The translations under genes were made by a program, and so were the position numbers. DNA of 64,000 nt, from contig DASXAR010000074.1 in NCBI GenBank assembly GCA_036406595.1, positions 1 to 64,000 on the forward strand, given 5' to 3'. The notes beneath the pieces are model-generated. The model saw only the letters and a list, made by a program, of their open reading frames with translations, was not told where the DNA came from and did not search any database. Shown here in pieces: positions 51,216 through 60,620 of this stretch. The DNA is from VRUE01 sp036406595. GTDB lineage: Bacteria; Actinomycetota; Thermoleophilia; Solirubrobacterales; 70-9. The number at the start of each line of letters is the position of its first letter. Position 1 is the first letter of the stretch.

Positions 51216-52219
51216 GCGACGCCTACGCGAAGGCCGGCGTTGACCAGGGCGCGGCCGATTCCGCCGTGGCCGGGCTTGTGCGCGCCCTGGGTGCGATCGA
51301 CCTGGGACGGCCGTCCCGCCAGGTCCCGCTGCCGGGCCACTACGCGAGCGTGATCCGCATCGACGAGCAGACGGGCATCGCCCTCTCGACCGACGGTGTG
51401 GGCACCAAGCTCCTCGTCGCCGAGCAGCTCGACCGCTACGACACGGTCGGCATCGACTGCGTCGCGATGAACGTCAACGACGTGATCTGCGTCGGCGCCG
51501 AGCCGCTGGCGATGGTCGACTACATCGCCCTCGACCGAGCCGATCCCGCGGTCTGCGAGCAGCTCGGGGTGGGGCTCGCCCGCGGCGCGGAGCTGGCCGG
51601 CGTCGAGGTCCCCGGCGGCGAGCTGGCGCAGCTCGGCGAGCTGATCCGAGGGGTGGACCTCTCCGGCGCCTGCTTCGGGGCGGTTGCGCTGGATGAGATC
51701 GTCGACGGCTCGGCGGTGCGGGCCGGCGACTCCGTGATCGGACTGCCCTCCGCGGGGATCCATTCGAACGGCTTCACGCTGGCTCGCACGGCGCTCGACG
51801 GGCTCGCGCTCGACGAGGACCCCGAAGGCCGCCTCGGCCGGCCGCTGGGCGAGGAGCTTCTGAAGCCCACCGAGATCTACGTCAGGTCGGTCCTCGAGCT
51901 GCTCCGCTCCGCCGTGGACGTGCGGGGCCTCGCCCACATCACCTCGGGAGGCCTCGGAAACCTGCTGAGGCTCGCAGCGGAGGTCGGCTACGAGATCGAC
52001 GACCCGCTGCCGGCGCAGCCGGTGTTCGAGCTGATCGAAGAGCGGGGCGGCGTCGCCGCGGAGGAGATGCACTCGGTCTTCAACATGGGGTGCGGCTTCT
52101 GCTGCGTGGTGGCCGCAGAGGACGAGGCGGCGGCGCTGGAGCTGCTGCGCCGCCGCCACCCGCAGGCGAAGCGGATCGGCTCGGCGGTTGCCGGACCGCA
52201 AGAGATCCACCGCGCCTGA
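51212..52219 (+). CDS. purM: phosphoribosylformylglycinamidine cyclo-ligase
   Basis: The 335-residue PurM has YAKAGVDQGAADSAV, ALSTDGVGTKLLVAEQ, AMNVNDVICVGAEPLAMVDYIA and GIHSNGFTLAR, plus GLAHITSGGLGNLLRLA and HSVFNMGCGFCCVV. It makes AIR in purine synthesis with ATP. The GGETAEMPG loop of many PurM proteins reads GGELAQLGE, as in some thermophile homologues. The ATG overlaps the uppP stop, an odd partner. Confidence 0.93.
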   Translation: MSDAYAKAGVDQGAADSAVAGLVRALGAIDLGRPSRQVPLPGHYASVIRIDEQTGIALSTDGVGTKLLVAEQLDRYDTVGIDCVAMNVNDVICVGAEPLAMVDYIALDRADPAVCEQLGVGLARGAELAGVEVPGGELAQLGELIRGVDLSGACFGAVALDEIVDGSAVRAGDSVIGLPSAGIHSNGFTLARTALDGLALDEDPEGRLGRPLGEELLKPTEIYVRSVLELLRSAVDVRGLAHITSGGLGNLLRLAAEVGYEIDDPLPAQPVFELIEERGGVAAEEMHSVFNMGCGFCCVVAAEDEAAALELLRRRHPQAKRIGSAVAGPQEIHRA

Positions 52220-52287
52220 GCGGGAGACCACGGTGCGATAGAGAACCTCTATCGACACGTGCTCGACAATGGCCCAAGCTAGTTGAA

Positions 52288-53805
52288 ATGGACGCTCGCT
52301 CGACCAGCGCTCAGATGATCGGCACGGTGCTCTCCGGGCGATACCGCCTCGAGGCCAAGCTGGGGAGCGGCGGCATGTCGACCGTCTACCTGGCCCGCGA
52401 CGAGACCCTCGACCGCCCTGTGGCGGTGAAGGTGATGCACCGCGAGATGTCCGAGCAGGAGGACCAGCTGCAACGCTTCCGACAGGAGGCGCGCGCCGTC
52501 GCCAAGCTGACCCATCCCAACGTCGTCGCGGTGATCGACGCGGGCGAGGACGGCGGCCACCCCTACATCGTCTTCGAGTACGTGAAGGGCGAGACGCTGA
52601 AGCAGCGGATCTCCAGAGTCGGGGCCCTCGACACCCAGGAGGCGATCGCCTACGCGATCGAGGTAGCCCGCGGGCTCTCGATGGCCCATGCGCGGCAGAT
52701 GGTCCACCGCGACATCAAGCCGCAGAACGTCCTGATCGACGAGGAGGGCCGCGCGAAGCTGACCGACTTCGGCATCTCGCGCCAGCTCGAACAGGACGGG
52801 ATGACCGCGACCGGGCGCGTTCTCGGCACCACCGACTACGTCGCTCCGGAGCAGGCGATGGGGCGGGGAGTCGATCAGCGCTCCGACATCTACTCGCTCG
52901 GGGTCGTTCTCTACGAGATGCTCGTCGGGCAGGTCCCGTTCCACGCCGACAGCCAGGTGGGCGTGGCGATGAAACACGTCAACGAGGACCTTCCCGACGT
53001 GCAGCGGCGCCGACCCGAGGTCTCGGCCGCGGTCGCGCTGGTGGTCGAGCGGGCGACCGCAAAGAACCCGGATGAGCGCTACCAGGACGTCGGCGCGATG
53101 ATCGACGACCTCGAGACGGCGCTCGAGGTCGAGGCCGCGCGCGCCGGCTCGACCACCGGAGAGGCGACCAGCGTGCTCGACGCGGTGCCGGCGCCGAGGC
53201 GCAAGCTCTCGGCCCGTGCCCGCTGGTCGTGGGCAGCGATCGGGCTGTTGCTGCTGGTTGGCGGCGGCGCGCTCCTGGCGGTGCTGCTGATCTCCTCGAG
53301 CGGGCTCGGCGGTGGCGGCGCCAACGAGGGCAAGGGGGCCCCGGTGCCGATCTCCTCGGCGACCGACTACGACCCAGAGGGCGACGGCGAAGAGATCGGC
53401 AGCAAGGTCGAACTGGCGGTTGACGGTGACCCGACCGGAACCGCCTGGGAAACCGAGCACTACGACTCCGACGTCTTCGAAGGCACGAAGACCGGCCCGG
53501 ACCCCGGGGTCGGCATCTACGTCACGACCAACTCTCCGGCGACCCCGACCAAGATGATCGTCCGCAGCCCGACCCCGGGCTGGAGCGCGCAGGTCTTCGC
53601 CTCGCCGGTCGGGCCCCCCTCCGACCTCACCGGCTGGGACGAGCCGATCGGCGAAGCCTCCGACGCGTCCACGGTCGAGGAGATCGCGCTGCGAACCGGC
53701 GAGCCCTCCACCTACTTCCTGCTCTGGTTCACCAAGGCCTCCGAAGCCCGCGACCAGGCGGGGCGCTACCAGGTCGAGGTCAGCGACATCAAACTTCTCG
53801 ATTGA
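52288..53805 (+). CDS. transmembrane Ser/Thr protein kinase with discoidin-like external domain
   Basis: The 505-residue protein has a Hanks-type kinase domain (glycine loop GSGGMSTVY, Lys48, HRD at 140-142, DFG at 160-162, APE in YVAPEQ), a juxtamembrane linker, a single membrane helix (~313-336), and a ~150-residue external beta domain with DYDPEGDGEEIGSKVELAVDGDPTGTAWETE, resembling F5/8-type or discoidin-like modules in some actinobacterial kinases and MviN-type proteins. It is expected to sense an external ligand and signal by phosphorylation. It converges with ddl. In the kinase domain Glu is almost always GAG (about 1 GAA:24 GAG); outside it is 6:9. Confidence 0.9.
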   Translation: MDARSTSAQMIGTVLSGRYRLEAKLGSGGMSTVYLARDETLDRPVAVKVMHREMSEQEDQLQRFRQEARAVAKLTHPNVVAVIDAGEDGGHPYIVFEYVKGETLKQRISRVGALDTQEAIAYAIEVARGLSMAHARQMVHRDIKPQNVLIDEEGRAKLTDFGISRQLEQDGMTATGRVLGTTDYVAPEQAMGRGVDQRSDIYSLGVVLYEMLVGQVPFHADSQVGVAMKHVNEDLPDVQRRRPEVSAAVALVVERATAKNPDERYQDVGAMIDDLETALEVEAARAGSTTGEATSVLDAVPAPRRKLSARARWSWAAIGLLLLVGGGALLAVLLISSSGLGGGGANEGKGAPVPISSATDYDPEGDGEEIGSKVELAVDGDPTGTAWETEHYDSDVFEGTKTGPDPGVGIYVTTNSPATPTKMIVRSPTPGWSAQVFASPVGPPSDLTGWDEPIGEASDASTVEEIALRTGEPSTYFLLWFTKASEARDQAGRYQVEVSDIKLLD

Positions 53806-53814
53806 GCCCCGCGC

Positions 53815-54780
53815 TCAGTACTGGTGCGAGCGGGACTCCGCGTGCCGCTCGATCGCCAGCCTGACCAGCCGGTCGCAGAGCTCCGGGTACTCGATGCCGC
53901 TCGCCTCCCAGAGCTTCGCGTAGACGCTGGTCTCGGTGAAGCCGGGCATCGTGTTGATCTCGTTGACCAGGACCTCGCCGCCGGGCTCGACGAAGAAGTC
54001 ACAACGGGCGAGGCCGGAGCAGCCCGCGAACTCGAAGACCGACGCGGCGAGCTCGCGGAGGCGGGTGGCCTGCTCGGCGGAGATCGGGGCCGGGATGACC
54101 AGCTCCATGCCGCCCTCGCTGTACTTGCGCTCGTAGTCGTACCAATCGCCATGCGCGACGATCTGCCCCGGCTGCGAGGCCTCAACCGGGTGGTTGCCGA
54201 GTAGCGAGCACTCGACCTCCCGGCCGCGCGCGGATTCCTCGACGATGACGCGGGGGTCGTGGCGACGAGCGAGCTCCACCGCCGCGTCGAGCCCGGCGAG
54301 GCTCTCGACCCTGCTTATCCCGACGCTCGAGCCGAGCCGTGACGGCTTCACCCAGAGCGGCAGGCCCATCTCCCCGCAACGCCGCCGCCATCCCTCCTCG
54401 TCCGCCGCGACGAATCCGACCTGAGGGACCCCGCGCTGGGCGAGGAGCCGCTTCAGGGTGAGCTTGTCCATGCAGACCGCCGAGGCGAGCACGTCGGATC
54501 CGACGTAGGGGACGTCGAGCCACTCGAGCACCCCCTGCACGCTGCCGTCCTCGCCGAAGGGCCCATGCAGCGCCGGGAAGGCGACGTCGGCGCCAGCCAG
54601 GCCGGCGGCCGGAAGGAGCTCGACAGGCGAGCCGTGGAAGCTCCAGGACCCGTCGCGCGCGATCCGCACCTCGAGGGCCTCGTGACCGGCGGCTGCGAGG
54701 CCCTTTGCCACGGCCTCCCCGGAGCGCAGCGAGACGTCGTGCTCGGAGGAGCGGCCGCCGCTGAGGACCGCGACCCTCAT
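53815..54780 (-). CDS. ddl: D-alanine-D-alanine ligase
   Basis: The 321-residue ATP-grasp enzyme has RVAVLSGGRSSEHDVSLRSGEAV, ALHGPFGEDGSVQGVLEWLDVPYVGS, VKPSRLGSSVGI, RCDFFVEPGGEVLVNEINTMPGFTETS. It makes D-Ala-D-Ala for peptidoglycan precursors. It is fused by a 4-base overlap to pknB at the end of the growth operon, an addition to the usual actinobacterial order. Its Glu codons are nearly all GAG (one GAA seen), in sharp contrast to the neighbouring PASTA region. Confidence 0.95.
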   Translation of the reverse strand: MRVAVLSGGRSSEHDVSLRSGEAVAKGLAAAGHEALEVRIARDGSWSFHGSPVELLPAAGLAGADVAFPALHGPFGEDGSVQGVLEWLDVPYVGSDVLASAVCMDKLTLKRLLAQRGVPQVGFVAADEEGWRRRCGEMGLPLWVKPSRLGSSVGISRVESLAGLDAAVELARRHDPRVIVEESARGREVECSLLGNHPVEASQPGQIVAHGDWYDYERKYSEGGMELVIPAPISAEQATRLRELAASVFEFAGCSGLARCDFFVEPGGEVLVNEINTMPGFTETSVYAKLWEASGIEYPELCDRLVRLAIERHAESRSHQY

Positions 54781-56642
54781 TCTTCTTCCACTTCCGCCGA
54801 GCCGGTGGCGCGCTTGCCGACCACCAGGGTGACGGTGGCCCCCGGTTCGAGCTCAGAGCCCGGCGGCGGGAACTGGTCGGTAACCCGGCCGATCTGTGCC
54901 GGGACTTCGGTTTCCTGTTCTTCGATCGAGGGCACCAGGCCTGCGCTGCGGACCGCCTGCACGGCGGCGCTGCGTTCCTTGCCGATCACGTTCGGGACCT
55001 TTGCCTGCCGTTCGCCCTTGGAGACGACGATCGTCACCGAGGACCCGGCGGGCAGCTTCGAGCCGGCGCTCGGCGCCTGCCTGATCACCTGCCCGGTCGG
55101 AGACGAGCTTTCCGCTTCTTCGACGCTGGGGGTGAAGCCGCGGCCGCGGATCTGCTGAACCGCGACGGAGCGCTGGGTGCCGACGAGGACTGGGACCTTG
55201 GCCAGCTTCGGCCCGCTTGAGACGGTGAGCACGACGGTCGAGCCCCGGGTCGCGGTTTCGCCGCCGCCCGGGTCGGAATGGATCACCTTGCCCGCTTCGA
55301 CGCTTTCGGAACTGGCATGGCTGACCAGCGCTTCGAAGCCCGCGTCCTCCACCGCTTCCACGGCTTCGTCCTGCGGCAGGCCCGCCGTACTCGGGACCTT
55401 GGCCCGGCCCGGCCCCGAGCTGATCGTCAGGGAGACCGCGGGCTTCGAGCAGAAGAAGCCGAGGAACCCGCAGTCTTCCGACGCCTCGCCGGGCAGCGGA
55501 TCCTGCTCGAGTACGGTTCCCGCCGACGCTTCCCGGCTGACGAAGGACTTCTCACCGATCGTGAAGCCCCGCGCTTCCAGCCGCGATTCCGCGGTTTCCT
55601 GCTGGTTCCCGGTCACGTCGGGGACGTCGGTCGTGGTGTCGCGCGACAGCCCCAGAACCAGGAGCGCCGCGATCAGCGCGGCGACCGCAGCGAGGATCCA
55701 GAGCGCGCCACGGCGCCGCGACTCCTCCTCCTCAGGGGTCGGCCCGACCTCCTCGGCGACAACCGCTCCGGGCGGCAGCGGAGCGAACGCGGCGGTTCCC
55801 GCTCCCGGCGTCCCCGGGCTATGGAGCGCGGCATCGAGGGCGGCGATGAACGCGGCGGCACTCTGGAATCGCTGCCCGGGGTCCTTCTCGAGCGCCCGCA
55901 TGACGACCGCGTCGAGCGCCGGCGAGACGGCGGGGTTGATCGAGCTCGGAAGCTGCGGCGCCTGGGAGACCTGCTTCATCGCGATCGCGACGGCAGAGTC
56001 GGCCTCGAACGGGACCCGTCCCGTCAACGCCTCGTAGAGGATCACCCCGACCGAGTAGAGGTCGGAGACCGCGGTCACCTCGAGGCCCTGCGCCTGCTCG
56101 GGTGAGAGGTAGTGCGGGGTGCCCATCACCGATCCGGTCTGGGTGATTTCGGAGGCGCCGGCGCGAGCGATGCCGAAGTCGGTGACGACCGCCTTGCCCT
56201 CCTGGTCGACGATCACGTTCTGCGGCTTCAGGTCGCGGTGGACGATCCCGTGGCGGTGCGCGAAGCCGGCCGCCTCCAGAACCTGCCTGACCAGGCCAAC
56301 CGCCTGTTCGGGGGTGAGTCCGGCGTCGATCAGCTGCTTCAGGGAATGCCCCTCGAGCATCTGCATCGCGATGTAGTAGGTCCCCTCCACGTCGCCCCGG
56401 TCGAAGACCGCGACGATGTTGGGGTGCTGCAGGCTCGCCGCCGCCTCGGCCTCGCGGCGGAACCGATCGACGAATTCCCGGTCCTGCGCAAAGCGCGCAT
56501 GCAGGATCTTGAGCGCGACGTGGCGCTGCAGGTGGGGGTCCTCCGCGAGCCAGACGTCGGCCATGCCCCCCGAGCCGATCCGCTGGACGAGCCGGTAGCG
56601 GCCGTCCACCACCGATCCCTCTGTCAGCCGTTCAGTCGCCAT
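54777..56642 (-). CDS. pknB: PASTA-domain Ser/Thr protein kinase PknB
   Basis: The 621-residue protein has an intracellular kinase domain (glycine loop GSGGMADV, Lys45, HRDLKPQN at 135-142, DFG 155-157), an acidic/Arg juxtamembrane stretch, a membrane helix (~313-331) and four external PASTA repeats (~340-615) that bind peptidoglycan fragments such as muropeptides or lipid II. It controls cell-wall growth with PstP as its phosphatase. The second half is rich in GAA Glu codons (25 GAA:5 GAG by hand) while the kinase half prefers GAG. Its start overlaps pbpA by 11 bases. Confidence 0.95.
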   Translation of the reverse strand: MATERLTEGSVVDGRYRLVQRIGSGGMADVWLAEDPHLQRHVALKILHARFAQDREFVDRFRREAEAAASLQHPNIVAVFDRGDVEGTYYIAMQMLEGHSLKQLIDAGLTPEQAVGLVRQVLEAAGFAHRHGIVHRDLKPQNVIVDQEGKAVVTDFGIARAGASEITQTGSVMGTPHYLSPEQAQGLEVTAVSDLYSVGVILYEALTGRVPFEADSAVAIAMKQVSQAPQLPSSINPAVSPALDAVVMRALEKDPGQRFQSAAAFIAALDAALHSPGTPGAGTAAFAPLPPGAVVAEEVGPTPEEEESRRRGALWILAAVAALIAALLVLGLSRDTTTDVPDVTGNQQETAESRLEARGFTIGEKSFVSREASAGTVLEQDPLPGEASEDCGFLGFFCSKPAVSLTISSGPGRAKVPSTAGLPQDEAVEAVEDAGFEALVSHASSESVEAGKVIHSDPGGGETATRGSTVVLTVSSGPKLAKVPVLVGTQRSVAVQQIRGRGFTPSVEEAESSSPTGQVIRQAPSAGSKLPAGSSVTIVVSKGERQAKVPNVIGKERSAAVQAVRSAGLVPSIEEQETEVPAQIGRVTDQFPPPGSELEPGATVTLVVGKRATGSAEVEEE

Positions 56643-58089
56643 TCAGGATCGCTTCCGCCACGTCCCGGAAGATCGGCGCGGCAACGTCGTTGCCGAACAG
56701 CGGCGTGCACTCCACGGTCGCCGCGATCGCGATCTGCGGTTCGTCGGCCGGGACGAAGCCGATGAACCACGCCTGGTTCTCTTCGGTTCCGCCGCCGCAG
56801 CTTTCGTTGAACGGGGTTTCGGCCGTGCCGGTCTTGCCGGCGACCGAAACTCCCGGGATCGCGGCGTTCGTGCCGGTCCCTTCGCTGACGACGCCTTCCA
56901 TCGCGGTCGCCAGCTCGCTCGCCGTCTGTTCGTCGATCGGCCGGCTGTACTCGGTCGGGTCGAGGCGCTTCACAACCCGCCCGTCCGGATCGACGACCCG
57001 ACTCCAGATCTGCGGCCGCATCAGGCGGCCTCCGTTGGCGACGGCTGCCGCCACCTCGGCCATCTGGAGCGGGGTGACGGCGAGCCGCTCCTGGCCGATC
57101 GCCACCCGCGCCACGTCGATCGGGTCACCGGGGCCGAGGAGCTTTCGGCCTTCGAAGACCCCGCTCGCGTAGACCTGGTCCGAGGGCAGGTCGATGGCCG
57201 GCGTCGAGTTGAAGCCGAAGCGGTCCATGTATTCGAACAGCGTGTCCTCCCCGATCCGTTCGCCCAGCTGCGCGAACCACGTGTTGACCGAGTGGGTCAG
57301 CGCGGTGTCGAGGGTGATCGGCCCGAAGTCCTCGTCGAAGTCGTTGTGCAGTTCCAGACCCTGGACGTCGAGGGTGCCGGGGGCGTTGATCGCCGTTTCC
57401 GAGGTGATCGTGCCGCTGTCCAGGCCGGCGGCGGCGGTCACCACCTTAAAGGTGGAGCCCGGCGGGTACTGGCCCTGGGTGGCCCGGTTCAGGAGCGGAG
57501 ATTCCAGTTCGTTCTGATTCAGCTTCGAGAGTTCGAAGGGCACGCGGTTGGGGTCGTACGGCGGGTTGGAGGCCATCACCCGGATCCGGCCCGAGCTCGG
57601 CTCGATCGCGACCACGGCGCCGAACCCGGCCGCCGAGAGGTCGGAGAGCGCAGTTTCCTGGGCGACCGGGTCGATGTTGGTGACGATGTCGTTGCCCCGC
57701 TGTTCGCGGCCGCTGAGCTCGTCGAGGATCGAGCCGAATTCCGATTCTTCGCCGATCAGCTCGTCGTTGTGGTAGCGCTCGAACTCGCTGTCGCCCTGGC
57801 GCACGAAGCTGTAGCCGATCGGGTGGCCGTACAGACTGCCCTGCGGATAGCGGCGCACATAACGGCGGCCCGCGCCGTGGCCCTTCGGCACCGACCTCGC
57901 GAGCACGGTGCCGTCGGCGGCGAGGATCCGGCCCCGTTCGATCTGCTGCTGCTCGAGCAAGGGCCGCTTGTTGGCGCTCTTGTCCTTCAGGGCCTGGGCG
58001 TCGAACACCGCCCAATAGGACGTGAAGCCGATCAGGACGCCGAAGAGGACGACGACGAAGCCGAATAGCTTGACGATCTGGCGATTCAC
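56632..58089 (-). CDS. pbpA: penicillin-binding protein, transpeptidase (PbpA type)
   Basis: The 485-residue monofunctional class B PBP has a short cytoplasmic tip, a membrane anchor (LFGFVVVLFGVLIGFTSYWAV), a dimerisation-type domain, and the transpeptidase domain: SxxK as STFK (Ser212, Lys215), SVN (267-269) and KTG (419-421). It crosslinks peptidoglycan with the FtsW/RodA glycosyltransferase encoded just upstream. A GTG start. Operon position between ftsW and pknB matches Mycobacterium/Streptomyces pbpA. Confidence 0.95.
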   Translation of the reverse strand: MNRQIVKLFGFVVVLFGVLIGFTSYWAVFDAQALKDKSANKRPLLEQQQIERGRILAADGTVLARSVPKGHGAGRRYVRRYPQGSLYGHPIGYSFVRQGDSEFERYHNDELIGEESEFGSILDELSGREQRGNDIVTNIDPVAQETALSDLSAAGFGAVVAIEPSSGRIRVMASNPPYDPNRVPFELSKLNQNELESPLLNRATQGQYPPGSTFKVVTAAAGLDSGTITSETAINAPGTLDVQGLELHNDFDEDFGPITLDTALTHSVNTWFAQLGERIGEDTLFEYMDRFGFNSTPAIDLPSDQVYASGVFEGRKLLGPGDPIDVARVAIGQERLAVTPLQMAEVAAAVANGGRLMRPQIWSRVVDPDGRVVKRLDPTEYSRPIDEQTASELATAMEGVVSEGTGTNAAIPGVSVAGKTGTAETPFNESCGGGTEENQAWFIGFVPADEPQIAIAATVECTPLFGNDVAAPIFRDVAEAILNGD

Positions 58090-58117
58090 CCGACCACCTC
58101 ACGTTCGCGCCCCGCGC

Positions 58118-59437
58118 TCACAGCGCGGCCTCCCTGCGGGCGCGATCGGAGATCAGCAGGAGGAGGGCGAGCAGAACGAAGTTGGCGACGATCGAGCTGC
58201 CGCCGTAGCTGATGAACGGCAGCGTCACGCCGGTCAGCGGGATCACCCGGGTGACACCGCCGATGATCACGAAGGCCTGGATCGCGAAGACCGCGGTGAG
58301 GCCGGTCGCCAGCAGCTTCGAGAAGCCGTCGTCGACGAGCAGCGCGACCTTGAACCCGCGGGCCGCGATCAGCAGGTAGATCAGGATCACCCCGCAGGCG
58401 CCGAAGAGGCCGAGCTCGTTGACGATCAGCGCGTAGATCGTGTCCGTCTGGGCAGCTGGGAGAAGCGGCCCGCCGCCTCCCGGGATCGTGATCAGCGCCT
58501 GGCCGAATCCCTTGCCGAAGAGACCGCCGTCGGCCTGCGCGAAGATCGACTGGAGGATCTGGTAGCCGCTCCCCCCCGGGTCGTATTTGCCCGTGTCGGG
58601 GTCGTGGTATGGGTCGAGCCAGACGTCGACCCGGTCGTGGACATGGGGCACGTGGGAGGCGAAGAACCAGGCGCCGACCACGAACAACACCATGCCGATA
58701 ACGACGAACGAGAAGCGCCCGGTCGCCACGTAGAGCAGCGCGAGGAAGGCCGCGAAGAACATCAGCGAGCTACCGAGGTCGCGGATGAAGACGAGCATGA
58801 ACATCGAGGCCCCCCAGACCACGAGCAGCGGCCCGAGATGCTTGAGCGGGGGGAGTGTCACGCCGAGCACCCGGCGGGCGCCGACGATCATCACCTCGCG
58901 GTGCTCGCGCAGGTAGCTGGCGAGAAAGACGACGATGCAGATCTTCGAGAACTCGGCCGGCTGGAAGGCGAGCGGGCCGATCTTGACCCCGAGATAGGCG
59001 CCGTTGACCTGCTGTCCGATGCCCGGAAGGCGCGGAGCGAGCAGCAGCAGCAGCCCGACCGCGGCGATCGTGTAGCGATAGCGCTCGAGCACGTCGTAGT
59101 CGCGGAAGAAGTGGATCGTCAGCGCGAAGAGGACCAGTCCGAGGACGAACCAGTTCGCCTGGTCGCGCGCCAGGTCGGCGTCGATCCGGTAGACCATCAC
59201 GAAGCCGAAGGCGGTGAGCAGCGCGACGAGTGGAAAGAGGTAGGGATCGGCGTGGGGGAGCCGAGCACGCAGGTAGATGTGGGTGGCGAGGCAGACGGCG
59301 AGGAAGTAGGCGCCGTAGACGAGGCTGGCGTTCCCCAGCCGCGCGTTGTCCTGGGCAAAGACCGCGGCGAAGCCGGCGGTCAGCAGGAGCGCGACGGGAA
59401 CCAGGGCGACGAGCTCCCGGTTCCGCGCGGCCGTCAC
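58118..59437 (-). CDS. ftsW: SEDS peptidoglycan polymerase, FtsW/RodA family
   Basis: The 439-residue protein has about 10-11 membrane helices. The SEDS marks are visible: GAYLGVKIGPLAFQPAEFSKICIVVFLASYL, MLVFIRDLGSSLMFFAAFLALLYVATGR, GGLFGKGFGQ and TGVTLPFISYGGSSIVANFVLLALLLLIS. It polymerises glycan strands from lipid II. Whether it is the division (FtsW) or elongation (RodA) paralogue cannot be told from sequence alone; in Mycobacterium this operon position is rodA. GTG start overlaps the pstP stop. Confidence 0.92.
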   Translation of the reverse strand: MTAARNRELVALVPVALLLTAGFAAVFAQDNARLGNASLVYGAYFLAVCLATHIYLRARLPHADPYLFPLVALLTAFGFVMVYRIDADLARDQANWFVLGLVLFALTIHFFRDYDVLERYRYTIAAVGLLLLLAPRLPGIGQQVNGAYLGVKIGPLAFQPAEFSKICIVVFLASYLREHREVMIVGARRVLGVTLPPLKHLGPLLVVWGASMFMLVFIRDLGSSLMFFAAFLALLYVATGRFSFVVIGMVLFVVGAWFFASHVPHVHDRVDVWLDPYHDPDTGKYDPGGSGYQILQSIFAQADGGLFGKGFGQALITIPGGGGPLLPAAQTDTIYALIVNELGLFGACGVILIYLLIAARGFKVALLVDDGFSKLLATGLTAVFAIQAFVIIGGVTRVIPLTGVTLPFISYGGSSIVANFVLLALLLLISDRARREAAL

Positions 59438-60615
59438 GGCACTCCCAGGCTCCGTTCGATGTCCTCGACCAAGGACACCGCGTCGGAGCGGGAGCGGAGG
59501 TCATGGCCGGTCACCGCTTCGCGGCGCTTCGGCGGCAGGCTCTGCGTCTGGATCGGGCTCGCGTAGCGCTCCTGGTAGAGCCCGATCCCGAACGGGAGGT
59601 CATACGGCAGGCCGCGGTACAGGGCGACGCGCCCGCCCCCATCCGTACCGAGGAACCAGACCTGGCGGTTCCCCCACCAGGCGCCGAAGGCGATCGCCGC
59701 CAGCACCACGACGACGGCCGCGGCCTTCGCGGCGCGGCGCAGCCGGCGGCGCTGCGGCCTGGCCGCGAGCTCCTCGCGGCGCTTGCGCGCGGCCGCGGCG
59801 GCGGCTCGTCTGCGCACCTCGGTCGCGGTCAGCCCGGCCTCCTCGGCGGCCGGGCCGATCAGCGTCGGGCTCTCGGCCGCCGGACGGCGCGGGGCCTCTG
59901 CGTCCTCGAGCCTGAAGGCGAGAGCTGTGATGTTGTCCCGGCCGCCCGCGCGGTTCGCCTCGTCGATCAGCGAGCGAACCGCGGCGTCCAGCGAGGGGGC
60001 GCCGCCGAGAACCTCGGCGATCCGCTTCTCGTCGACCATCGTCGTCAGGCCGTCCGAGCAGATCAGGAACACGTCGCCGGGGGCGGCCGGCACCGTCTGC
60101 AAGTCGACGTCGACCTCCGGCTCGGGGCCGAGGGCGCGGGTGATGATCGAGCGCTGCGGATGGTCCTCGGCCTGGGCGTCGGTTATCTGCCCCTTGCGCC
60201 TCATCTCCTCGACCAGCGAGTGGTCGCGAGTCAGCTGCTCGAGGTTCCCGCTCCGCAGCCGGTAGGCACGGCTGTCGCCGACGTGGCCGATGCACACCTC
60301 TTCGCTCGAGGCATCGACGATCGCGGCGGTGATCGTCGTCCCCATGCCGGCCCGCGAGGGGTCCTCCCGGGCCAGCTCATGGATCTCTCGGTTGGCCGCC
60401 TCGATCGTCTCCCGCAGGACCCGCTCCGGCGGCGCATCGGGCAGGTCTCGGTCGAACGCCTCCGCCGCCGCCTTCGAGGCGACCTCGCCCGCCTGGGCAC
60501 CGCCCATGCCGTCGGCGACGACGAAGATCGGCGAGCGGACGAACAGCGAGTCCTCGTTGGCGCTCCGCTGGCGACCGGTGTCGGTGCGGAACGCCTGCTC
60601 GTCGACGCGCAGCAT
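59434..60615 (-). CDS. pstP: PP2C Ser/Thr phosphatase (PstP/Stp)
   Basis: The 393-residue protein has a PP2C catalytic domain with VVADGMGGAQAGEVAS, AGMGTTITAA, HVGDSRAYRLRSG, SDGLTTMVDE and GGRDNITALAF, about 240 residues. An Arg/Ala-rich linker, one membrane helix (AAAVVVVLAAIAFGAWWG) and an external tail of ~70 residues follow. It dephosphorylates PknB-type kinases and FHA proteins. It sits 5 bp after fhaB and overlaps ftsW by 4 bases. Confidence 0.95.
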   Translation of the reverse strand: MLRVDEQAFRTDTGRQRSANEDSLFVRSPIFVVADGMGGAQAGEVASKAAAEAFDRDLPDAPPERVLRETIEAANREIHELAREDPSRAGMGTTITAAIVDASSEEVCIGHVGDSRAYRLRSGNLEQLTRDHSLVEEMRRKGQITDAQAEDHPQRSIITRALGPEPEVDVDLQTVPAAPGDVFLICSDGLTTMVDEKRIAEVLGGAPSLDAAVRSLIDEANRAGGRDNITALAFRLEDAEAPRRPAAESPTLIGPAAEEAGLTATEVRRRAAAAAARKRREELAARPQRRRLRRAAKAAAVVVVLAAIAFGAWWGNRQVWFLGTDGGGRVALYRGLPYDLPFGIGLYQERYASPIQTQSLPPKRREAVTGHDLRSRSDAVSLVEDIERSLGVP

Positions 60616-60620
60616 CGGCC

